A program made the translations under genes and the position numbers. Below the pieces are notes generated by a model. It ran no database searches. It was not told where the DNA came from and saw only the letters and a list, made by a program, of their open reading frames with translations. Positions 56,471 to 64,000 of a stretch of DNA of 64,000 nucleotides are shown here, piece by piece. The stretch comes from Blasia pusilla (lineage: Eukaryota > Marchantiophyta > Marchantiopsida > Blasiales): assembly GCA_050084515.1 (NCBI GenBank), contig CM114274.1:5890001-5954000 (forward strand), written 5' to 3'. Every line of letters begins with the position of its first letter. The first letter of the stretch is position 1.

Positions 56471-57700
56471 ATGGCCATAACGCGTAGTAGGATGTCCGTC
56501 AGTGACAACCGAGTGGACGGAGGGAGGGAGACAGAAGCCGAGGCCTCTTTAAGGACAGCGCTCGTCTTTTCTTCCGCGTCGTCATCCGGCTGTTCGGCGC
56601 TTTGAGATAAGCACCGGACTCAGAAAGTTGTAAATCATTTCCTTTCCTTTCTTTCGTTCCTACGCCGCAGTAGTCACCACCCCCAGTGCGTGCCCGTCGC
56701 CCGGTCGGACCTGCGACCATCGCAACCTCTCGCTTTCGCGCTACAGGAATGGGTGTTTCCGCTCTTCCCGGTAAGGACCATGTTCAACTCCACGGTCAAG
56801 AGGTCCACCGTTTGTTCCGGTGCTTTCCGTCCAGATTCGTCCCATCGCATACGTCCACGTTGGACTGCAGTGGGCCGAGGACCGCTACAATCGGGACTGA
56901 GTCAAAGCAGGTGCTCCACGGGCTCCCTGGTATTTACTTGGAGTCGTTGGACCGCCCTGCCCTCTGGGGTCTCCAGGACTGAGAGATAGATAGGTGGGAC
57001 GGGACGGGACGGGACGGGACCCATCGCCAGATGACGGAAATCGATACTACTTCGGTTGCGTTGGCTTCGATGCCGTACAGAGAACCGACGGTCCGATCGG
57101 TAAGGAGGAGCATTGATGGTTGCGTTCGGGAATACGGGGTATTACGGGCAGCAAGACGCCATGACCGGCGGGGACGGACGTGACTGTGTTTTCAGCATGC
57201 TGCCGTGGCACTCACCCATTGACTCTTCGTTCGGCGCATGCAGCCACGTCGTGTCGATGGTCTCGCGCGGTCCGCTCACGCACCGTAGATCTATGGATCC
57301 CTCACCCCCTCTAGTTCTCGACTCGACCCCACAACTACCACGAATATCTCAGTCACCAAAGCCACACCGCTCACATTTGCAGTCTGTGTGTGCAGTGTGC
57401 ACTCGTGGCGCCCCGTTCTCTCGGGCCCCCGTCCCACCCCTCCATCGTCCGCTCACCCCGCTCCCACTCACGTACCCTCTTGACTCACCTGGTCTGCATT
57501 GCCAGTCCCCGTGCACCCACTCTCGGCTGGCCACCGCCATCCTAAGCCGACGCGAGAGCAAAAGCATATCGCCAAAGAGTGAAGTGAACCCTCTTGAGGT
57601 TTCGGGTGCGTTGTCCAGCTGAGCAAAAGACTCCAAGGCAAAGGACTCTTGGCCAGCTGTTTTGGATGTTCTGATTCACCGTGCCAGATCTCTGATTCAT
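56471..57700. other. GC-rich island, no gene identified; (GGGAC)5 at 56996-57020
   Basis: Overlapping plus frames (56686-56982, 56690-56989, 57113-57622) and minus frames (57349-57636, 57468-57710) coexist, which is the pattern of stop-poor GC-rich DNA. None has a domain. Five perfect GGGAC units lie at 56996-57020. It could be a promoter/first-exon region or a captured fragment. Confidence 0.4.
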
Positions 57701-58879
57701 GAGGCGTCAATCAAAGACAACAAAAATCTCCGGCGTGAGATATTATTTCCGATGAGGCGAGAATAATCGCACCGTACGCTCATGAGAACCACACTTCTCG
57801 AAACCGTGATTCACATGATCCATAAGTTCTCCAAAAGGAGACCCCTCACATGGCCATGACCCAAAAAATCTCCTCACTTCTCACATGCCCAAGGAAACTG
57901 CCTAACCCGCTCGTACTCTCTTTCTTTCTTCATTTAAAAACAAAACAAATTTTGCTGTCCCAAATTTCGTTTTCAGTAGCATGGGGAATTTTTTTTCTTA
58001 AGGGGCGTTTGCCATGTCAAACAAATAGGTTTTTGGAAGTAAAAAGGCACTTTTCAATAAAAATATAAATATAGATGACAAGGTACAACTAAGTGAAGTA
58101 GTCCATACAATTTTGGGCAAGACTTTAACATTTGAAAAGAGTTTCATAAAGCAAACAAGATGCATACTTAGTGTCCAAGGTTTTAACTCTAGATATTTCC
58201 TCTTCGAATAAGATCCATATAACATTGTCTTAATACTATAGAGTCAAATGATCATGTTTTGAAGTTTGTGGCACCACTCAATTTACTTGATAGGTTTTCA
58301 AAAATGTTTACTTGTGGTAGAATACACAGTGAGATAAGTTTTTAAAGGTGAAAGTTTGTGACATTGGAATCTCTTTACTTCATTCATAATTATTGGTTAT
58401 CTCAATTTTTGGATTTCTTCCCCAATACATTCCATTCATCTACATTATTATTATAGATATGTATCTCAACAACAAATACCTTAAAGGTCCACATCCATCC
58501 TCTAGGGTGGCTTTTTATTGTGACACTTCTCATATCGTATTAGTTAGCTACATGTAACTAACTTGGAGAAAATCCATATAACTCTTCTTCAGTGCATGGC
58601 CCGTGCATCCACTTCTACTTCTAAATGTTGTCTTCGTCCTTTATTGGTTTCTCTCATTTGCCTTTATTACACCTCAACTCGTTAGCCTTATTTTAAAGTG
58701 TTCACACTAATATATTTAATTTCTTCTTTTATGATAAAATGGGTCTTGTTTCATCTATTCCATTGAGGGGAAAAAAACTCCTTTGTCAACTTTATTTTTT
58801 TATAAGGAATATATAGGGAATGAGCCTCCCACTCCCTCAACCTTTATAACAAGGTTGAGGGAGTGGGAGGCTCTACAAT
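57701..58879. other. AT-rich, no gene identified
   Basis: No coding sequence or repeat is recognised except the inverted repeat at 58822-58873. Confidence 0.5.
58822..58873. repeat. Perfect 23-bp inverted repeat with 6-base loop
   Basis: The left arm 58822-58844 (GAGCCTCCCACTCCCTC…) is exactly complementary to 58851-58873 across TATAAC. It ends seven bases before the truncated hAT-like copy 4. Confidence 0.95.
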
Positions 58880-59037
58880 CAAGGTTGCATCTGGACAAAG
58901 TTAGTATCTGTGGACATGTCCATATCTATGTCTCCGGATATGTTCATGTCTATGTTCGCAAACTTACGTTTATCTTATAGAAGGACTTTTCCATATGGGC
59001 CCCATTTCTCCCTTCTTTCTCATCCCCCCACTTATCG
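58880..59037. mobile_element. hAT-like non-autonomous element, copy 4, truncated
   Basis: It starts CAAGGTTGCATCTGGAC and shares GGACATGTCCAT, CTTTTCCATATGGGCCCCA and CTTCTTTCTCATCC with copy 1. It stops at about 59037, where sequence resembling an LTR start (CTCATAACCAAA) begins. The right end is missing. Confidence 0.75.
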
Positions 59038-59038
59038 C

Positions 59039-59700
59039 GAGCCTCATAACCAAACGAATTCGAAGCGGAATGTCACGTCTTTTCGGATAGATCGGCGAGA
59101 TCTAGTAGAGCGCCTTCGGAGATACTAGAGGACAGCCTCAAGAGGTCGAGGATGACCTACTGAGGCCATGGGTAACTTGAGAGAGCAGGTTTCCCTTTTG
59201 TTTCGGCTCATTTGGAGCCATATAGAGAAATGTTCTATTTTGGGTAAGTTTCCATTTGGAGTATATTTGACTTTCCACTTTGGGAATTATCCCTTGACCC
59301 GCTACAGTAGGTCAAGAGCCAAGGAGGTGACCTGCGAGCAGAGGTTATCGAAGAGAGAGCTTGGGAGAGGGAAGGGGGTATACCTCCAAGAGAGAGAGCT
59401 TGAGAGTTGATTCTCTCTTTGTTGAACCTCTTGGCATGAGGCGGCAGAGCTATGGTCTTGCTTGCCTTGTGTGTGTAACCCAAGCCTCTCATTAGGAGAG
59501 TGGGTTTGGTTTGACATGAGAGAGAGTGCACCATGTGAGAGATGTGATGTGAGATCTACTTGATTTAATTGGAGATATTTTGGTACTTCTCGTCTCGTTG
59601 TTTGGATGCCATGAGTTAGCATGGGATCGTGTGTGTTTATGTGTGTGTTCGGTGACAGCGATGTATGTTGTGTAGCGATGTGTATGCGCACGAAAAACAT
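59039..59700 (+). repeat. Plus-oriented LTR fragment of the chromodomain gypsy family
   Basis: It begins with GAGCCTCATAACCAAACG…AAGCGGAATG, matching the start of the LTR read from the minus strand at 59830 (GACCCTCATAACCAAATG…AAAGCGGAACAT), and ends in CAGCGATGTATGTTGTGTAGCGATGTG…GCGCACG, the U5 tail also seen at 12130-12177. The first few bases (TGTCATGA) are missing. It lies head-to-head with the minus-oriented LTR start at 59830. Confidence 0.6.
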
Positions 59701-62141
59701 TTGAAATGATTTCCTTGCTTGCGTCTCGCACTTGTGTTTCCCTAACTCCAAAGCGCAAACCATCCTAGCGTGAGCCTACTAGAGTTTGAATGTTCCGCTT
59801 TGCGATCATTTGGTTATGAGGGTCATGACACTCACCCCTCTTTGAAAGGTTTGCGTTGATGCCCTCATCAACGCAAACCTTTTAATGTCAAGTCATTTTG
59901 GGAAGCCAACCCCTTGACATCGAATTGGTAGCCAATCGACAATTCCTCTTTTGGCTTAAGTCTTAGGTTGTCGCTTGCAACACTTAGCATTATTTAGCAT
60001 CTCCTCTTCGATGAGCATGGACTAATTCTCAACCAGTCTAATCTATCAAATATGCTAACTAAGTTTGTTATGTAAGAGTTCTCTGGCTCATAACTCGTAA
60101 ACATCCCACCTCTTTACACGCTACACAATTCGTACTACTTTTAGGTCGCTCTCGTATTCGACTTGGGTGCGTCACTAAGTTCACTCATGCATTCACAAGT
60201 AAGATCACCCCAAGCCCCAAGACAAGGTGATGTGCCCCGCCGACGCTAGGGCAAGCCCAAGTTTTAGTTACCCAACACTTGGTCCCGTTTTAGGTTCTTA
60301 TCCAAATACAAGCTCTCACCTCAAATACATCTTGTATATCCTCTTGACTTCCATCCTAATCATATGAGGAACCACTCATTGCCATGCACTGCCAAAAGCA
60401 AATTGCAAATAACATAAGCATCAAATCTCTAAATCCTTGCATTCTTTTATTGCAACACTAGTCTGCTCTAGTTACAACAGCCTCTGGCCCAAGCTTCCCC
60501 TGGTCATAAGTCGTGTCCCTAGCTACTCTGTGTACTAACGCATGTGCTTCCCTTGTAACCATTTGAAGTCTTGCAACACCTCTTGCGCGTGTTTCGGTCT
60601 GCCTCTGCAATCCATTTTGCCTCTTTCACATGGTAGCCCTTCCACTTGACCAAGTACTCTTACTTGTTGGCCCTACGCCTCGAACGCAAGATGGTCTCCA
60701 CTTTGAAATCCGGTTCTTCATTCACGATTACCGGTTGCACTCTCAACGCCTATCCTTGCTCGAGACATTCATTATTCTGAGCTACTTCTTAAAAATTGAC
60801 ACATAGAAAGTGGGATGTATCCTGAACTCTTCAAGTAGCTCCATTGTAAACACGTCCTCAAACCGGGTTTACCTTAATCACATACGGTCCAACATACTTG
60901 GCACATAGCTTTGCGGACAACTCCTTCCAAAGAGTAAGATTCTAAACACTCAACCACAGTTGTTCCCCTACCCGGAATCTCACTTGGCTCCTGCTCTTGT
61001 TAGCAAGCTTCACGTACCTCAATTGATCCTTTGAAAGGTTTCTCCTTGCCCGCTCCACTCGATCTCCCATCTCCGCTAACAAAAATTTTTCCGTCGCTTG
61101 TTGGGTCTGTGCCAATTTTGTCGTGTGCCTACTCTCCTTTAACATTAATCTTTGTTGTTGTGAAAGCGTGCATTCAATAGGTCACGCCCTCAACGTTGAT
61201 CTGCATCCAAACACGCACTTTGGTTAGTTGGGTCTTGAATCCATCAGCGGTCTAACTTTTTGAGTTCTCGTCTGGGTCTCTCATTAAGCTCAACCTTCCT
61301 AGTTTCATGGTTTACAACATATGCAAGTCTCGAAAGACTTGGGATAGACTTTCTGGTCGATTTAGGAACCTCAAACAGTATTTCGCGCTTAGCGGTTCTA
61401 AATGTCTGATGGACATTCAATGGTCCCTAACCGAGACTCACACAAAATGAATCATGGGTCGTAATCCAAGTGTGGCATACAAAGTCCACTCCCTTGGATC
61501 ACGTTTGGGTTTCGAGTTCCAAAGCCAAACTCTCGTTCCATCCCGTGCCCTTGAGACGCCATTTAGTGCTCAAAGTTGAGATTCATGTTCCAAGACTTCT
61601 TGGAGAGACTCCTCCCTTACAAGTACTTCAAAAGATCTCCAGGGTCCCCCTAACTTTAGGGAAGGACAGCCGGGCCCCTCAAAGTGGCCCTCAACACCAT
61701 TGTTCTCACAGATGTTTTCGGCCAATATCTCAACATCTACTTATGCATTTGCTGAGATCTTTGGTGCGTTGGAAGCGCCACAAGATAAGCTTTCCAAATC
61801 GTTCCTATTTTTCCTTAACACATATCAGGGCTAAACTTTTTGGTCCGAAATACAATCAACTTCCCCAAACGCTAGTCGCGTTCCAAAATTGGTTCTCACC
61901 TCTTTGGAAAACAACCTTCCAAGACTCAACCCATCTCAAGTCTTGGTTCGCGTTTGGTCTAGGTTCCTAGTCGCGACCACTAACCCATTAAATGCATAAC
62001 TTTCTTCCGCGTTTCGTCTCTTGGAATTTTCTAAGAGACCTTCCAAAAGCCTCTCCAAAGCGCGATCATCGCAACGTGAGTCCACTTGAATTTTGATGTT
62101 CCGTTTGGCACCTATTTGGTGTTCATTTGGTTATGAGGGTC
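59701..62141 (-). mobile_element. Chromodomain Ty3/gypsy element, left copy (3' part, minus strand)
   Basis: At 59830 the minus strand starts an LTR (TGTCATGACCCTCATAACC) directly after a polypurine tract (AAGAGGGGTGAG), the normal 3' boundary of an internal region. Further right, 60942-61145 (minus, 67 codons) reads an integrase-tail segment (RARRNLSKDQLRYVKLANKS … FRVGEQLWLSV), and 60540-60740 a ruined chromodomain (YLVKWKGYHVKEA-like). 61150-62141 has no coding sequence I can name and probably contains LTR sequence of the neighbouring copy, whose LTR starts at 62141. Confidence 0.7.
59845..59882. repeat. Perfect 17-bp inverted repeat beside the polypurine tract
   Basis: AAAGGTTTGCGTTGATG at 59845-59861 is exactly complementary to 59866-59882 across CCCT. 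It is only a few bases inside the LTR/polypurine boundary at 59831-59842. The equivalent place in the right copy (62155-62190) has a diverged, non-palindromic version. Confidence 0.9.
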
Positions 62142-62841
62142 ACGATACTCACCCCTCCTTAGAAGGTTGATGTCCTCATCAATGTAAATCTTCTTAATGT
62201 TAAGTTTTGGGAAGCCAACCCCTTAGCATTGAATCGCATACTGGTAGCTAACTCGCAATTCCACTTTAGGCTTAAGTCTTAGGCTATCGCTTGCAGCGCT
62301 TAAAATTATTAGCTTCTTCAGTTAAATTAGCCTAGACTAGTTCTACACAACCAATCTAAACTACCAAAATAAGCTAACTAAGTCTACAACCTAACACTTC
62401 ACTCACTATTTGTAAACAACCACCTGTTTACCCAGCCAACTCGTACTACTTTTGGGTCACTTGTAGTTTACTTAGGCGCGTCACTAAGATCACTCATGCA
62501 GCATGAATGAGATCATCACGAACCCAAAGATAGACTAATCTGCTCCATCGATGTTAGGGCGGGTCCAAATGCTAGTACTTCAAAACTTGGTCATGATCTA
62601 GATGCCTTATCTGAATACAAGCTCTCACCTCAAATACTCTTTGTTTGGCCTCCTTGACTTAGATCCGAAGTATATGAAGAACTACTCATTTCCATGTACT
62701 ACCAAACTCAAAATCATAATCACTAGCATCGAATCTCCAAATCCATGTATTCTTTATTGCAACAACAAAACTTTTCTAGTTACAACGGGCTATCGGCCCC
62801 ACCTTCCCGGTCATAACTTAGGTCCTTTGCTTCACCATGTA

Positions 62842-63291
62842 CTAACGTATGTGCCTATCTTGCATCCATTTGAATTTTTGCAATGCCTCTTGTGCATGTT
62901 CAAGATTTTCCTCCGTTATCCAAGTCGCCTCTTTCACATGGTAGCCTTTCCACTTCACTAAGTACTGGTACTTGGCGGCTCCACGTCTGGAACGCAGAAT
63001 GGTCTCCACCTCACACTTTGATTCCTCATTTCTGATGACCGGTTGTGGTCTCAATACAATCCTTTGTTCCGGATGCACATTGTCTTGAAGATACTTCTTC
63101 AATAATAACACATGGAAAGTCGGGTGAATCTTGAACTCGTTTGGCAACTCCAATGTGTACACATCCTCAAACGGCTTTGCCTTGATCATATACGGTCCAA
63201 CGTACTTGGCTGAAAATTTTGCGGACAATTCCTTCGGAAGAGTGAGATTCTTTACACTAAACCACACTTGTTCCCCAACTTGGAAATTCAC
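62842..63291 (-). CDS. Integrase C-terminus with chromodomain (open frame)
   Basis: 149 codons are open. FQVGEQVWFSVKNL and KFSAKYVGPYMIKAK form the integrase C-terminal GPY/F-type module. After PTFHVLLLKKYLQDN comes a chromodomain: AKYQYLVKWKGYHVKEATW… with the aromatic residues (Tyr, Trp, Trp) of the methyl-lysine cage in place. In chromoviruses this domain steers integration to methylated-histone chromatin. An upstream stop (about 63310) separates it from the integrase core, so this is a remnant that has stayed open, not a whole gene. Confidence 0.85.
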   Translation of the reverse strand: MNFQVGEQVWFSVKNLTLPKELSAKFSAKYVGPYMIKAKPFEDVYTLELPNEFKIHPTFHVLLLKKYLQDNVHPEQRIVLRPQPVIRNEESKCEVETILRSRRGAAKYQYLVKWKGYHVKEATWITEENLEHAQEALQKFKWMQDRHIR

Positions 63292-63309
63292 TTGCGGTGA
63301 CTTTTGTTA

Positions 63310-64000
63310 GCATAGTTTACGTACCTTAGTTGAGCCTTTGCAAGAATTCTCCTCGCTTGCTCTTCTCATTCCTGCATTTCCACTAACAAAAATTCGGCCA
63401 TTTCTTGACGATTGTGTGCCGATGTAGCACCCCTCGAAAGGGACAAGTCAAGAGGCCCTTCTAGTTCTCTTTGATACGCCAGAAGAAATGGAGATTCTCC
63501 GGTTGCAGAACGCCTGGTCGAGTCGTAACAATTCTCAACCAAACTTAGCCACTTTGCCCAATCTCTTTGGTCCGCACTCACGCAATTCCTTAAGTATTGG
63601 TTCACGATCGAGTTTAATTTTTCCATTTGCCCACCCGTTTGAGGATGGAAGGCCGTACTAAAGCTGAGTTTGGTCTTGAACCTCCTGAATAGATGTTTCC
63701 AAAAGGCACAGGTAAACTTCAGATCTCAATCCGACACAACGCTCCTAGGCAATCCGTGAGCTTGCCACCAACCATTCAGGAAAAATCAAAAATTTGTGTA
63801 GGCCATCGCAAAATCTCTCGTCGGCACAAACCTTCCCAACTTGCTAAACCAATCAACTATCACAAGTATAGCATTGTATCCTTCAGATTTTCCGAAATAC
63901 TCATAATGAAATCCATGCTAATGCTTTGCAAGGGTCCCTTCGGGATCGGCAAAGGACAAAGTAAGCCTTGCTCCTTTGCATAAGAAACTCTGTTTGTCTG
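63310..64000 (-). pseudogene. Integrase catalytic core of the chromodomain gypsy element
   Basis: Minus-strand pieces in order are LLCPLPIPKGPLQSISMDFI (first catalytic Asp), a region with VSD*DLKFTCAFW (second Asp; the Arg codon has become TGA), FHPQTGGQMEKLNS (third catalytic Glu kept, usual QTDGQ now QTGGQ), and an 86-codon open frame 63366-63626 (…DWAKWLSLVENCYDST … SPFLLAYQREL). Stops near 63845 and in the second Asp motif make it non-functional. Confidence 0.85.

Larger units (their letters stand above)
62142..64000 (-). mobile_element. Chromodomain Ty3/gypsy element, right copy (integrase to 3' LTR start)
   Basis: The minus strand runs from the window edge through integrase and chromodomain to a polypurine tract (AAGGAGGGGTGAG) and an LTR start at 62141 (TATCGTGACCCTCATAACC, first bases altered). 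62190-62840 is untranslated 3' sequence. The element continues beyond 64000. Chromodomain integrases define the chromovirus clade of Ty3/gypsy elements. Confidence 0.82.

Noticed and set aside
57113-57622. 169-codon plus frame
   Set aside because: Pro/Ser/His-rich with equally long frames on the other strand; typical of stop-poor GC-rich DNA. Kept only as a GC island.
59302-59763. 153-codon minus-strand frame
   Set aside because: It lies entirely inside LTR sequence, is rich in His/Ser/Thr without a domain, and its right part is the LTR start; not a gene.

Overview
The window is nuclear DNA of a land plant. Three things show this: spliced housekeeping genes with GT-AG introns (cytosolic ribosomal protein eL43/RPL37A, the N-glycosylation protein ALG14, an F-box/kelch protein), a long P-class PPR gene, and a transposon load of CACTA, Ty3/gypsy and hAT-type elements. 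The PPR gene is split by four introns; most flowering-plant P-class PPR genes are intronless, so a seed-free plant (bryophyte, lycophyte or fern) is my best guess. That is inference.

Layout. 1-16001 is a CACTA (En/Spm-like) element whose left end lies outside the window. It carries exons of a transposon-encoded protein (Transposase_24-like region, coiled coil, TNP1-like C-terminus) and ends in about 820 bp of subterminal repeats and a TAGTG terminus. Inserted into one of its exons is a 9.6 kb Ty3/gypsy retrotransposon (2594-12177) flanked by TTGC. That element is the highlight. Between gag and reverse transcriptase it encodes a cytosine-5 DNA methyltransferase (7037-8424), and its integrase ends in a C4HC3 PHD finger (to 11423). 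A methylation writer and a probable histone-tail reader thus sit on one retroelement, now decayed by stops and frameshifts. 17.1-19.9 kb holds an older, related Ty3/gypsy relic with a (CT)n tract and two hAT-like non-autonomous elements inside it.

22-38.5 kb is the gene island. The PPR gene (complement 22097-25237) is divergent from RPL37A (26378-27964). ALG14 (complement 29755-32314) and an At1g67480-like F-box/kelch gene (complement 36703-38492) follow. Just upstream of the last gene, on the same strand, are exons of a protein I could not identify (38652-39402).

39.4-58.8 kb has no gene I can name. It alternates AT-rich DNA with GC-rich islands (39.9-42.3, 46.5-46.9, 49.1-49.4, 51.3-51.8, 56.5-57.7 kb), a degenerate coding stretch near 43 kb, microsatellites, a third hAT-like element with a perfect 8-bp target duplication (53239-53592), and several short, perfect inverted repeats. 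58.9-64 kb contains a truncated hAT-like copy and two minus-strand 3' ends of a chromodomain-bearing Ty3/gypsy family; the right-hand one keeps a 149-codon open frame for the integrase tail and chromodomain.

The housekeeping genes act in unrelated processes (translation, ER N-glycosylation, protein turnover, organelle RNA) and only share a neighbourhood. The transposons show a clear order of events: the methyltransferase element landed in an already resident CACTA element, and the hAT-like copies landed in an old gypsy relic.
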